DNA of 64,000 bases from an uncultured Sutterella sp. (GCA_949282745.1 CASDQM010000047.1:62001-126000), one strand, 5' to 3'; counted from the stretch's first letter, positions 53,442 to 62,740 are shown. The notes: generated by a model not told the origin, from the letters alone. Translations and numbers: made by a program.

Positions 53442-55483
53442 CACTGCCCCCGCAGGAAAAGTTTGTCGAGTTCGTCCGTCGTGAGAAGCTTCCACGTGGG
53501 CCGGCCGTGATTGCACTGATCGATCCGTTCGGTCTTCTCCATCGAGCGCAGGAGCGCGTCGATTTCGGGGAGCGTAAGCTTGCGGTTCGCCCGCACCGAG
53601 CCGTGACAGGCAACGGTGGCGAGGACCTTGTTGCGCATCACTTCGGTGAGGTTCGACGTGCCGAAGCTCTCGAGCTCGTCGAGGAGTTCGTGCACAAGCG
53701 TCTCAAGACTGTCGGCGGGCGCTTCGGCGATAATCGCGGGGACGGCACGAAGCGCCGCGGCGTTTTCGCCCGTCACGCTCACGTCGATCCCGAAGGCGAG
53801 GAGCTCTTCCTTGTGCGCTTCGATCGTCGCGATTTCGGCGGGCGTCACGCGGAAGACCTGCGCGATGAGGAAGGGCTGCACGGGCAGATCCTTTTCGTCG
53901 AGCGACTTCTTGAGCCGTTCGTAGGTGACGCGCTCGGCCGCCGCATGCATGTCGACCACCACGATCCCGTCCTCCCTTTCGGCGAGGACGTAGACGCCCG
54001 CCACCTGGCCCAAGGCTCGTCCGAAATAGGGACGGTCGGCTTCGAAATTCTCGAGTACGGGTTCGAATCCCCCCTTCTCCGCCGAACCTTCTGCGGGGAC
54101 GGTCACGGGGATCGGTTCGGGTTCGACCGCAGCCGATTCAGGCGTTCCCGCCCCGGACGACACGGCGTCGCCGAGACGCTTGGTGAGCGTCTGCGAAGCC
54201 GCCGAGGCGAAGCGGTTCGACTCGGAAATTGGGAGGGAGGCTTCCGCCTTTTCTTCACCGGAAAGCGTGTCGTTCAGGAAGGGCGCGGAGGCGGGGACCG
54301 TTTTTCCCGACTCAGCGGCGAGCGCCGTATCGAGGTCCGCCCCGAAGAGTCGCATGGCGTTCGCGACGGGCGGACGGTCTTCGCGCACCGGCTTGCGGGC
54401 ATCAAAGTCCCGCTTCGCGCCGCTCCCCGCGTGGAAGACCCGTTCGGGCCGGGGAAGGCTCCCTTCCTGCACCGTCGCTTCCGAGAACGAGAGCGCCGCC
54501 CGCACGGAGGAGGAGACCGCCGTGTGGATGCGCTGACCCTCGGCGAAGCGCACTTCGCTCTTCGTGGGGTGCACGTTCACGTCGACCGCCGTCGGGTCGA
54601 TTTCGAGGTAAAGACAATAGAGCGGCTGCGTCTGACCGTGCATCACGTCCTGATAGGCGGAGCGCACGGCGTGCGAGAGAAGCTTGTCGCGCACGAAGCG
54701 GCCGTTTACGAAAAAGTACTGGTCCTGCGTACGGGCCTTTCCGATCACGGGAAGACCCACGAGCCCCGTCAGGCGAATGCCGTCGCGAAGCGCAAGGACC
54801 GGTCGGCAGTTCTCCCGGAATTCCTTCGGAAGCACCGCCGCGATGCGGGCTTCGGGCGTCTGCGGAGGCAGCGTCAGCACGTCGCGGCCGTTCGCGACGA
54901 CGCGGAACCCCGCCTCGGGGTGCGCGAGCGCGAGGCGCTCGACCTGCGTCAAGATATGCGCCGTCTCGGTCGCGTCCGACTTCATGAACTTGCGTCGGGC
55001 AGGAGTTTTGTAAAAGAGGTCGCAGACTTCGATGCGGGTGCCGGGGCTTCCGGCCGCGGGCGTCACGCGCCCTTCCTTCCATTCCCAGGCGTGCGAATCC
55101 TCGGGCGTGCGGCTTCGGATCGTCATGGCGGAAACGGAGTCGATGCTCGCCAAGGCTTCGCCTCGGAAGCCGAGCGTCATCACCTCTTCGAGTTCGAGGA
55201 GGTTGCGGATCTTGCTCGTCGCGTGCCGCATGACGGCGAGCGGCAGATCGTCCTTCGCGATCCCCGAGCCGTTGTCGGTCACGACGAGGCGCTTCAAGCC
55301 GCCCCCGTCCACGCGGACTTCGATGTCGGTGGCGCCGGCGTCGAGCGAATTTTCCACGAGCTCCTTCACCACCGAAGCGGGCCGTTCGATCACTTCGCCG
55401 GCCGCGATCTGGCTCACCAATTCGTTGGGGAGCGCCGCAATCGGGCGGCGCGTCTTCTTTTCGGGCGTTTGAGTGTCCTGCAT
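53441..55483 (-). CDS. mutL: DNA mismatch repair protein MutL, endonuclease type
   Basis: 680 aa from the ATG at 55483 (MQDTQTPEKK); an in-frame ATG at 55528 would add 15 residues not seen in homologues. The GHKL ATPase head has ELVENSLDAGATDIEV, VTDNGSGI and GFRGEALASI. After a long acidic linker, the C-terminal domain has the metal/nuclease motif DMHAAAERVTYE (near residue 511), ACHGSVRAN and CNHGRPT, the set found in nicking MutLs of organisms without MutH, such as Neisseria. Thus a MutH-independent repair mode is likely. Confidence 0.95.
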   Translation of the reverse strand: MQDTQTPEKKTRRPIAALPNELVSQIAAGEVIERPASVVKELVENSLDAGATDIEVRVDGGGLKRLVVTDNGSGIAKDDLPLAVMRHATSKIRNLLELEEVMTLGFRGEALASIDSVSAMTIRSRTPEDSHAWEWKEGRVTPAAGSPGTRIEVCDLFYKTPARRKFMKSDATETAHILTQVERLALAHPEAGFRVVANGRDVLTLPPQTPEARIAAVLPKEFRENCRPVLALRDGIRLTGLVGLPVIGKARTQDQYFFVNGRFVRDKLLSHAVRSAYQDVMHGQTQPLYCLYLEIDPTAVDVNVHPTKSEVRFAEGQRIHTAVSSSVRAALSFSEATVQEGSLPRPERVFHAGSGAKRDFDARKPVREDRPPVANAMRLFGADLDTALAAESGKTVPASAPFLNDTLSGEEKAEASLPISESNRFASAASQTLTKRLGDAVSSGAGTPESAAVEPEPIPVTVPAEGSAEKGGFEPVLENFEADRPYFGRALGQVAGVYVLAEREDGIVVVDMHAAAERVTYERLKKSLDEKDLPVQPFLIAQVFRVTPAEIATIEAHKEELLAFGIDVSVTGENAAALRAVPAIIAEAPADSLETLVHELLDELESFGTSNLTEVMRNKVLATVACHGSVRANRKLTLPEIDALLRSMEKTERIDQCNHGRPTWKLLTTDELDKLFLRGQ

Positions 55484-55626
55484 CCCTCGTCGTTTTCCGT
55501 TACGGTTTTGATTTTCGTCACACCCCATGCGGGTGAAGCATTCAGTATGATAGGGGGCAATTTGGTTTTTTGCATCCCGACGCCCTTCGATGCGACCGAA
55601 GGTGCGCGCCTTATCGCTTACCCATC

Positions 55627-56301
55627 ATGGACATCTTCGGTCTTATCGTCGATCTCTTCACCAACGCGGATCACTTTCTCGTCTCGCTCGCCACGGACTA
55701 CGGCACGCTCATCTACGTCGCGATGTTTCTGATCTTCTTCCTCGAAACGGGCTTCGTGATCATGTCGTTCCTGCCGGGCGACTCGCTCCTCTTCGTCGCG
55801 GGCACCGTCGCCGCGTCGGGCACCGCAAGTCCCTGGATCATCATGCTCGCCGTGGCGCTCGGCGCGATCTTCGGAAATTCGGTGGGCTACGCCACCGGGA
55901 AGTGGCTCGGCAACAAGATCTACGACGGGAGCGTCTCCTGGATCAATCCGAAGAAGCTCGCGACGGCGCACGACTTCTACGTGAAGCACGGCGGCAAGAC
56001 GATCCTCCTTGCCCGTTTCGTTCCGATCGTGCGCGCCTTCGCTCCGCTCATCGCGGGGGCGGCCCGCATGAACGGGCTTCGCTTCGAACTCTTCAGCGGC
56101 GCGGGCGCCGTCCTCTGGGCCGTCTCGATCATCGGGGCGGGCTACCTCTTCGGCAACATCCCCTTCATCAAGAACAACCTCTCCCTCATTCTCGTTCTCG
56201 GCATCGTCGCCGCCATTCTCGGCCCCGTCCTCGTGGGCCTCGCCTGGAAGGCCCTGCAAAAGCATCAGGCCGCCAAGAAGGCGGCCCTCGAAAACAAGTG
56301 A
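55627..56301 (+). CDS. DedA family inner-membrane protein
   Basis: 224 aa from the ATG at 55627. Family motifs: FFLETGFVIMSFLPGDSLLFVAG (with the membrane acidic residue), GNSVGYATGKWLGNKI and ARFVPIVRAFAPLIAGAARM. DedA proteins support undecaprenyl-phosphate or phospholipid transport and membrane homeostasis. The terminator lies inside the 3' end of convergent dnaQ. Confidence 0.92.
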   Translation: MDIFGLIVDLFTNADHFLVSLATDYGTLIYVAMFLIFFLETGFVIMSFLPGDSLLFVAGTVAASGTASPWIIMLAVALGAIFGNSVGYATGKWLGNKIYDGSVSWINPKKLATAHDFYVKHGGKTILLARFVPIVRAFAPLIAGAARMNGLRFELFSGAGAVLWAVSIIGAGYLFGNIPFIKNNLSLILVLGIVAAILGPVLVGLAWKALQKHQAAKKAALENK

Positions 56302-56325
56302 TTCGTCGGGAAAGCTTCGAAAGAA

Positions 56326-56357
56326 CTCCTTACGCGCCGCGCGTGAGGAGCTTTTTT
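56326..56357 (+). terminator. Terminator after dedA, inside the dnaQ 3' end
   Basis: A stem of CTCCTTACGCG with CGCGTGAGGAG (one mismatch/wobble), then CTTTTTT. The T run and part of the stem are coding for the last residues of convergent dnaQ. Confidence 0.65.
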
Positions 56358-56875
56358 GTGACTTCCGCCAGAAGTTCCGCGTCGAGCAACGCCCCGTGCT
56401 TCACGCGCCGGGAATCGTCGACGCCGAAATAGCGGCATAGGTCCGTGAGCGAATGCCGGATCCCCGGATAGAGAAGTCTCGAGAGCGTGAGCGTGCAAAG
56501 CGCCGTGCAGCCGTTTTCTTCAAGCGACGGAAACCCCGCGATCGAGAGCTCGTTGTTGACGAAGCCCACGTCGAAGACCGCGTTGTGGGCGATCAGCTCC
56601 GCCCCTCTCGTAAAGGCGAGAAAGTCGGGGGCGATCTCCGCGAAGGTCGGGGCTTGGGAGAGGAACTCGTCCGAGAGGCCGTGCACCCGAAAGGCGCCCT
56701 CGCTCATCGGGCGCTGCGGATTCACGTAGCTGTGAAAACGGGCGACGGGGCGAAACGCCTCATCGAGGCGCACCGCCCCGATTTCACACACCCGGTCGCC
56801 CGAGCGCCAGTAGAGTCCCGTCGTTTCCGTGTCGAAACAGATGCGGGGGCGTCGGGCGAAGCGTTGATCGGTCAT
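56330..56875 (-). CDS. DnaQ-like 3'-5' exonuclease (Pol III epsilon type, short)
   Basis: 181 aa, shorter than E. coli epsilon (243 aa); the C-terminal polymerase-binding tail is absent. DEDDh residues: FDTETTGLYW, the middle Asp in AHNAVFDVGF and the final KHGALLDAELLAEV. It could be the proofreading subunit or another short epsilon-like exonuclease; the length leaves this open, so no symbol is given. Confidence 0.85.
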   Translation of the reverse strand: MTDQRFARRPRICFDTETTGLYWRSGDRVCEIGAVRLDEAFRPVARFHSYVNPQRPMSEGAFRVHGLSDEFLSQAPTFAEIAPDFLAFTRGAELIAHNAVFDVGFVNNELSIAGFPSLEENGCTALCTLTLSRLLYPGIRHSLTDLCRYFGVDDSRRVKHGALLDAELLAEVTKKLLTRGA

Positions 56876-56918
56876 GCCGTGGTTTCCTTTCGAATTCTTC
56901 GAAAGGAAAGTGTAGCCT

Positions 56919-59699
56919 TCAGACCGCGTTTTTCGCCATCGCGTCGAGGCGCGGCTTCATGCGAAGCATCCGCATGCCGTTGGCGACGACGATGAGGCAG
57001 GTGCCGACGTCGGCGAAGACCGCCATCCACATCGAGGCCATCCCGAAGAGCGCGAGGGCCGCAAAGAGGAACTTGATGCCGAGCGCGATCGTGATGTTTT
57101 CGACGAGCACCGCATGCGTGATGCGGGAGAGTCGAACGAGCGTCGCAATCGACCCGATCTTGTCGTCCATCACCGCGACGTGGGCCGCTTCGATCGCGCT
57201 GTCCGTGCCGCGCACGCCCATGGCGATGCCGATGTCGGAGCGCGCCAGGGCCGGCGCGTCGTTGATGCCGTCGCCCACCATGGCGGTGAGGCCCTCCTTC
57301 TGCATGGCTTCGATTTCGCGAAGCTTGTCGTCAGGGAGCAGTCCCGCACGGACGTCTTCGAGACCGAGTTCGTTCGCGAGCGCCTTCGCGGCGGCCGGCG
57401 TGTCGCCCGTCAGAAGTCGCGGCGTAAGACCCACGGCACGGAGCTGCCGCAGACCTTCGGCGGCGTCCTCCTTCACCGTGTCGGCGAGCCCGAAGACCGC
57501 CCGCACGCCGAACCGGTCGGCCAAGGCCACGGTCGACATGCCGGCTTCGGCGTAGCGCACGAAGGCTTCATGCACGTCGGACGTCAGAATCCCCATCTTG
57601 TCGAGCGTGCGCTCGTTCACGAGCCAGAGCGTGCCGCTCCCCACGCGGCCCGTCACGCCGCTTCCCGGCAGGGCCGAGAAGCCCTCGACCGCCTGCGGCT
57701 CAATCCCCTTCGCTTCGGCCCAGCGCACGATCGCCTGCGAGAGCGGGTGCTTGTTCATGGCGGCGAGACTTACCGCCATGCGGTCGGCCGAGGCACGGTC
57801 GAAGTCGTCCGGATAGGTGACGTCCGCCACCGCGGGTTCGCCCTTCGTGAGCGTGCCGGTCTTGTCGAGCCCCACAAAGCGAAGCTTCCGTGCTTCTTCG
57901 AGGTAAAGGCCGCCCTTCACGAGAAGGCCGCAGCGCGTGGCCGTGGCGAGCCCCGACACCACCGTGACCGGCGTCGAAATCACGAGCGCGCAGGGACAGG
58001 CGATGACGAGAAGGCAGAGCGCCTTATAAAACCATCCGCCCCAGTCGCCGACAAAGAGCGGCGGCACGATCGCGACCACCAAGGCGACGAAGAAGACGAG
58101 CGGCGTGTAGACCGTCGCGAAGCGGTCGACGAAGCGCTGCACCGGCGACTTCGCGGACTGCGCGTTTTCGACGGCGTCGATGATGCGCGCCGTCAGACTG
58201 TTGCTTGCGGCCGCCGTCACGAGCACTTCGATCGTGGCCGTGAGGTTCACGGTGCCCGCCCAAACGGTTGCGTTCTCGCTCTTTTCGGCGGGGAGACCCT
58301 CGCCCGTCACCATGGATTCGTCAAGCGACGTGGAACCGGTCAGAATCTTGCCGTCCAAAGGCACGCGGTCGCCCGGCGACACGCGCACCACGGCGCCTGG
58401 CAGAACGTCCGCCACGGCTTCTTCCACATAGCGGCCGTCCGGCTGACGAACCGCCGCCTTTTCGGGTGCGACGCTCATCAGATCGCGAATCGAATTGCGG
58501 GCGCGGTTCATGGCGAGTTGCTCGATCGATTCGGAAATCTGGAAGAGCACCATCACCATGGCAGCCTCGGGCCAGGCCCCGATCAGACCGCCGCCGATCA
58601 CGGCGACGCTCATGAGCGCGTTCATGTTGAGGTTGCCGTGGCGCAACGCCACGAGACCGCTTCGGAAGGTCGCAAGGCCCGCAAGCAGAATCGCGATCAC
58701 CGCAAAGACAAGCGTGATCGTCGAGGCCGTCGATTCGCTCACGGGAAGGCTCTCGGTCGCGTAGTGCGACCAGAGTTCCATCCCTTCCGAAAGAAGCGCG
58801 ATGACAAGCGCCGTGATGTAGCGGCTCCAGGGAATGGGGTCGGCTTCGGGAGCCACCGCCGCGCGCTTTGCCTGCACGCGGGTCGCCTCATATCCGCAGG
58901 ATTCGATCGCCGCCTTCACGGCTTCGGCCGTCGCTTCGTCGCCCGAGATCGTGAGCGTGCGGCTTTCGGTGTTGCACTCCGCCCCTTCGATCCCGCGCTT
59001 CGTGAGGGCCTTCTGGATTTCGGCCACTTCCACGGGACAGTCCATGTCGGGGACCTTGAAGACGATCCTCTCCGACGTCCGAATACGCTCCGCCCCGTAA
59101 CCGCAGGATTCGATCGCTTCCTTCACGGCTTTTGCCGTCGCCTCGTCACCCGAAATCGTGAGCGTGCGGCTTTCGGTGTCGCACTCGGCGCCTTCGAGCC
59201 CGCGCTTTGCGAGCGCCTTTTGGATTTCGGCCACTTCCACGGGGCAGTCCATCTCGGGCACCTTGAAGACGATCTTCGCCGCTTCGCGAAGCAGTTCGGC
59301 GCGATAGCCGCAGGACTCGATCGCCGCCTTCGCGGCTTCAAAGGAAGCCGCCACGCGCACGACGCGCTTTTCCGTGTCGAAGGTCGCCTTGGGCAGCCCC
59401 TTCGCGGCGAAGGCCTTTTCAATCTGCGCCGCCTCGACGGGGCAGTCCATTTCCGGGACGCGGATCGAAATCGCCGCGGCGGCGCTCTTGGGCGCATCCG
59501 AGACGCGGGCGCTCATGCCGAGCTTTTCCACTTCGCGCACGAGCGTCTCGACAGAGGCTTCTCCGTGCGTCACGCGAACGGTGCGCGCCGCATAGTCGCA
59601 CAGAATCTCCTCGACGCCCTCGATCGCACGCAGGGCCTTCTCCACGGCCCGTCCCTCGACGGGGCAACACATTTCCTTTATGGACAAAACGGTGATCAT
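56919..59699 (-). CDS. Heavy-metal translocating P1B-type ATPase with four N-terminal HMA-like domains
   Basis: 926 aa, unusually long at the N-terminus. Four HMA-type domains lie at about residues 1-65, 75-133, 142-202 and 211-271, each with a one-cysteine xMxCPVE motif (CCPVE in the first) instead of GMxCxxC; such CP[TV]E motifs are known in Zn/Cd pumps. Domains 3 and 4 are near-identical with a 69-residue period, a recent duplication. The core has the CPC helix (VIACPCALVIS), phosphorylation site DKTGTLTKG, HP motif (MNKHPLSQA) and TGD and GDGINDAPALA motifs. Zn/Cd/Pb export is most likely (ZntA/CadA group). It is transcribed from a MerR-type promoter. Confidence 0.92.
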   Translation of the reverse strand: MITVLSIKEMCCPVEGRAVEKALRAIEGVEEILCDYAARTVRVTHGEASVETLVREVEKLGMSARVSDAPKSAAAAISIRVPEMDCPVEAAQIEKAFAAKGLPKATFDTEKRVVRVAASFEAAKAAIESCGYRAELLREAAKIVFKVPEMDCPVEVAEIQKALAKRGLEGAECDTESRTLTISGDEATAKAVKEAIESCGYGAERIRTSERIVFKVPDMDCPVEVAEIQKALTKRGIEGAECNTESRTLTISGDEATAEAVKAAIESCGYEATRVQAKRAAVAPEADPIPWSRYITALVIALLSEGMELWSHYATESLPVSESTASTITLVFAVIAILLAGLATFRSGLVALRHGNLNMNALMSVAVIGGGLIGAWPEAAMVMVLFQISESIEQLAMNRARNSIRDLMSVAPEKAAVRQPDGRYVEEAVADVLPGAVVRVSPGDRVPLDGKILTGSTSLDESMVTGEGLPAEKSENATVWAGTVNLTATIEVLVTAAASNSLTARIIDAVENAQSAKSPVQRFVDRFATVYTPLVFFVALVVAIVPPLFVGDWGGWFYKALCLLVIACPCALVISTPVTVVSGLATATRCGLLVKGGLYLEEARKLRFVGLDKTGTLTKGEPAVADVTYPDDFDRASADRMAVSLAAMNKHPLSQAIVRWAEAKGIEPQAVEGFSALPGSGVTGRVGSGTLWLVNERTLDKMGILTSDVHEAFVRYAEAGMSTVALADRFGVRAVFGLADTVKEDAAEGLRQLRAVGLTPRLLTGDTPAAAKALANELGLEDVRAGLLPDDKLREIEAMQKEGLTAMVGDGINDAPALARSDIGIAMGVRGTDSAIEAAHVAVMDDKIGSIATLVRLSRITHAVLVENITIALGIKFLFAALALFGMASMWMAVFADVGTCLIVVANGMRMLRMKPRLDAMAKNAV

Positions 59700-59750
59700 T
59701 CAAAACTCTCCGGGTCGTTTCCTTGGAAACGATTCTTGACTGTTATCGGC

Positions 59751-59781
59751 ATTACACACCTTCAAGAAACTTGAAGGTCAA
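59751..59781 (-). promoter_or_regulatory. MerR-type metal-responsive promoter of the P-type ATPase gene
   Basis: Minus strand: -35 TTGACC (59781-59776), a long 19-bp spacer, and -10 TGTAAT (59756-59751). The spacer carries a perfect dyad, ACCTTCAAG and CTTGAAGGT around 3 nt (59758-59778). The 19-bp spacer with an internal dyad is the hallmark of MerR-family activation (ZntR, CadR, CueR, PbrR). No merR-like gene is in the window. The leader to the ATG at 59699 is about 45 bp. Confidence 0.8.
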
Positions 59782-59927
59782 GCCGCCGGAGACAAAAATT
59801 CGACACGTTTCGTCACGTTTGGAGGGAGGAAAATTTTTCTTTTGCCGCGTCCCCGTCCCTCGGGGCGATAATAATGGGAACAAACGTTCCATCTTTTCTT
59901 CGACTTCTTTTCGGGCCCCTCGACAAC

Positions 59928-62450
59928 ATGTCCAAATTTCTGAAAGTTTCCGGCATCACCGTCGCCGTGGGCGCCGCGCTCTACGCGGGCCTCGGCTACT
60001 TCGGCGTCCCCTACGTCGCGAGAACCGTGCTCGAGCGTTTCGGCAGCACCGAACTCGGCCGCACCGTCGCGGTGAAGGACATCCGCTTCAATCCCTGGAC
60101 CTGGCGCTTTGAATTGGAGGGGCTCTCCATCAAGAGTCAGGAGGGTGCGGGGTACTTTCTCACGCTCGACGAACTCGCGGTGGACGCAAGCGGCGCCACG
60201 ATCACCAACATGGCCCCCGTCATCGAGGAGGTGACCGTCAAGGGGTTGCACGGCACGCTCACCTGGTCGGACGAAAACCTGAAGGAAGCCGAAAAGTACG
60301 AGTCCTCCGACGCACCCGCCGAAACGGCGGCCGATTCGACGCTTCCCGCCTTCGCGGTCTACAACGTGAACGTTTCGGACACGTCGCTTCGCTTTGTCGA
60401 CAAGACGCGCGGGATCGATCAGAAAATCGAGGACCTGACGATTGCTTTGCCGTTCGTGAGCACGCTGCCCGCCGAGCGCGAAAGCATCGTGACGCCGAAG
60501 CTCTCGCTCAAGCTCAACGGCACGCCGATCGTCGCGACGGGTTCGACCCGTCCCTTCGGACAGTCGCTCGAAGCGCAGCTTCGCCTCAACGTCTCGAAAC
60601 TCGACGTCGTGCCGCTCCTGCAGCTCGTGCCGGCCTTGCGCACGGCCCCGGCGCACCTCGAAAAGGGGCTGCTCACGAGCGACCTTTCGCTGGTATTTCG
60701 CAATCCCACGGGCGGCAACCCCGCGCAGCTGCTCGTTTCGGGGAAGGTGGGGCTTGACGACGTGCTCGTCGAACAGCGCGTCGCGGGGAAGGACGCTCTC
60801 CTTTTGAGCGCCAAGTCACTTACGGTCGACGCCAAGGAAATCGATCCGATCGGACAGAAGATCGACATCAACACCGTCGCGATCGAAAGTCCCAAGGCCA
60901 ACCTCACGATGGGTGACGGCGTCCTCGCGACGACCGCCGCCTCATCCGACGCGACGGCCACGCAGGCGGCTCCGCAGAGCGCCGAAGCCGCTTCCGCACC
61001 CTGGGCCTGGTCGCTCGGCGCCCTGTCTGTGCGCAACGGCACCCTCACCTGGCACGACGGCAAGGTCCGTCCGGCCGTCAACATGACGGTTTCGAACCTC
61101 AAGGCCGACCTTACGAAACTCACGTCGGCCGAAGGGGCCGCGCCCGCGGGCTTCGCACTCTCGGCGCGCGTCCTCGACGGCACGACCAACCTCAAGGGCA
61201 CGGTGTCGCTCTCGCCCCTCAAGGTGGCGGCGAGTCTCTCGGGCGACAAGATCAACTTCCGTCAGGCGGCGGGCTACGTGCAGAGCGCCACGGGGCTTGA
61301 CGTCGCAGGCCTCGCGAACTTTACGGTGAACGCCCGTCACGACGAAGCGAACACGACCGCAAGCGGCAACCTGACGCTCACGCGCATCACCGTGAAGAAC
61401 CGCCTCGACACGCTCCTCTCGCTCAAGAACGCCAACGTGGCCGTGAGCGCCTTCGACCTCGCGAAGAAGAACGTCGCCGTCGACACGGTGCTCTTTGACA
61501 CCGTCATGGTGAATCTCCGGAACACGAAGTCGGGCCTCAACCTTCCCTTCGTCGGCGGCGACACCGCCGAGAAGAAGGAGGCCGCCCCCAAGACCGAAAA
61601 GGTCGCAACGGCGGAGGCAACGGCCCCCTGGAACTGGTCGCTCGGCAAGGCGACGCTTCGCAACGCCACGGTCAACTACAAGGATCAGACGACCTCGCCC
61701 CAGACCGCGATTTCGGTCTCAAAACTGCAGGTATCCGCCTCGAAGTTCTCGTCCGCGAAGGACAACGTGGGCGACCTTTCGCTTTCCGCCAACGTGGCGG
61801 GCGGGTCGCTCTCCGTCAAGGGGAAGGCGGGCGCGAATCCGGTCGCCGCGAACCTTGCGGTCGCGACGAAGAACCTGCAGCTCTCGCCCTTCTCGCCGCT
61901 TGCGAGAAAATTCGCGGGCTACGGCGCGAAGTCGGGCACCCTCAACGTCGCGGGCGATCTGGCGCTTGCCATGAACAAAGACACGCCGGTCGTGCAGTGG
62001 AAGGGCGACGCCTCGCTCACCAAGTTCGACCTCGTCGACGCGGGCAACAAGTCGCTTGCGACCCTGAACGGGCTTCGCCTCACGGGCATGGACGTCGACA
62101 CGAAGGAACCGCTTCGCGCGGCGGTGAAGACGCTCGTCATCGAAAAGCCCGGCACCAAGGAAACGAAGCAGATTGAAAAGGTGGCCGAGATCGCTTCGAT
62201 CTTCGGGGCGCTCACCGGCAAGAAGAGCGTGGAAAAACAGGCGGGGAAGGTCAACAAGGTCCTGAACGCCCGCATTACGTTGAACGACCTCAAGTATGAA
62301 AACGGCCGCGTCTCGGCGGCGGGGCTCGACCGCGACGCCCTCGCCAAGGGGATCGTCGACGCTCTGAACGACGCGATCGCCAAGAAGACCGCGGACGACA
62401 AGAGCGTCGACGCGGACAAGGCGGCTGCGAACAAGACGCCCGCCCGCTGA
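59928..62450 (+). CDS. DUF748/AsmA-like envelope protein
   Basis: 840 aa from the ATG at 59928. One N-terminal membrane helix (about residues 7-25) is followed by AsmA-like beta repeats. The motif VKDIRFNPWTWRFELEGLSI at the start is characteristic of DUF748 proteins. A PWxWSLG unit occurs twice (about residues 356 and 566), marking two repeats of about 210 residues, consistent with a long periplasmic beta-rich rod. AsmA-like proteins are implicated in lipid transport between membranes; function here is inferred. The C-terminus is Lys/Ala/Asp-rich. It is divergent from the P-type ATPase gene. Confidence 0.82.
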   Translation: MSKFLKVSGITVAVGAALYAGLGYFGVPYVARTVLERFGSTELGRTVAVKDIRFNPWTWRFELEGLSIKSQEGAGYFLTLDELAVDASGATITNMAPVIEEVTVKGLHGTLTWSDENLKEAEKYESSDAPAETAADSTLPAFAVYNVNVSDTSLRFVDKTRGIDQKIEDLTIALPFVSTLPAERESIVTPKLSLKLNGTPIVATGSTRPFGQSLEAQLRLNVSKLDVVPLLQLVPALRTAPAHLEKGLLTSDLSLVFRNPTGGNPAQLLVSGKVGLDDVLVEQRVAGKDALLLSAKSLTVDAKEIDPIGQKIDINTVAIESPKANLTMGDGVLATTAASSDATATQAAPQSAEAASAPWAWSLGALSVRNGTLTWHDGKVRPAVNMTVSNLKADLTKLTSAEGAAPAGFALSARVLDGTTNLKGTVSLSPLKVAASLSGDKINFRQAAGYVQSATGLDVAGLANFTVNARHDEANTTASGNLTLTRITVKNRLDTLLSLKNANVAVSAFDLAKKNVAVDTVLFDTVMVNLRNTKSGLNLPFVGGDTAEKKEAAPKTEKVATAEATAPWNWSLGKATLRNATVNYKDQTTSPQTAISVSKLQVSASKFSSAKDNVGDLSLSANVAGGSLSVKGKAGANPVAANLAVATKNLQLSPFSPLARKFAGYGAKSGTLNVAGDLALAMNKDTPVVQWKGDASLTKFDLVDAGNKSLATLNGLRLTGMDVDTKEPLRAAVKTLVIEKPGTKETKQIEKVAEIASIFGALTGKKSVEKQAGKVNKVLNARITLNDLKYENGRVSAAGLDRDALAKGIVDALNDAIAKKTADDKSVDADKAAANKTPAR

Positions 62451-62472
62451 CGGCGGAATGCCGGATGACGAA

Positions 62473-62508
62473 ACGCCCGGCCGGGTTTCCGGTCGGGCGT
62501 GCGCTTTT
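62473..62508 (+). terminator. Terminator after the DUF748 gene
   Basis: A 12-bp GC-rich stem (ACGCCCGGCCGG with CCGGTCGGGCGT, one G-U) with loop GTTT, followed a few bases on by TTTT. Confidence 0.6.
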
Positions 62509-62544
62509 GGGGGGTCGAGAGAAGTTTTCCGACGCCCGAATAGG

Positions 62545-62580
62545 AAAAAAGCCTAAAACAAGAAAACTTGTTTTAGGCTT
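62545..62580 (-). terminator. Terminator after tRNA-Thr
   Basis: A perfect 14-bp inverted repeat (AAGCCTAAAACAAG with CTTGTTTTAGGCTT, 4-nt loop), followed by a T run on the minus strand. It begins 10 bp after the tRNA end. Confidence 0.85.
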
Positions 62581-62590
62581 CTCTGTTTGA

Positions 62591-62666
62591 TGGTGCCGGA
62601 GAAGAGATTTGAACTCCCGACCTTCGCATTACGAATGCGCTGCTCTACCAGCTGAGCTACTCCGGC
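62591..62666 (-). tRNA. tRNA-Thr (anticodon CGT)
   Basis: 76 nt with encoded CCA. The acceptor stem is GCCGGAG, the anticodon arm GCGCATTCGTAATGCG gives anticodon CGT, and the T loop is TTCAAAT. The D and anticodon arms match E. coli tRNA-Thr(CGT) closely. Confidence 0.95.
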
Positions 62667-62711
62667 TTCCCATTTTGTTCTCCGTCGAGCAGTGCTCATC
62701 GGAGAATTGAA

Positions 62712-62740
62712 ATTATGCAGGAACCACCAGAAAAAGGCAA
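62712..62740 (-). promoter_or_regulatory. Putative promoter for tRNA-Thr
   Basis: Minus strand: -35 TTGCCT (62740-62735), a 17-bp spacer, and -10 CATAAT (62717-62712). The predicted start is about 40 bp before the tRNA 5' end. The rest of the 204-bp gap to tsaE holds no gene. Confidence 0.5.

Noticed and set aside
53423-55732. Plus-strand open frame of 769 codons opposite mutL
   Set aside because: Antisense to a clear mutL; Arg/Gly/His-rich composition typical of GC shadow frames.
57114-59774. Plus-strand open frame of 886 codons opposite the metal ATPase
   Set aside because: Long only because of codon bias on the opposite strand; it also runs through the MerR-type promoter.
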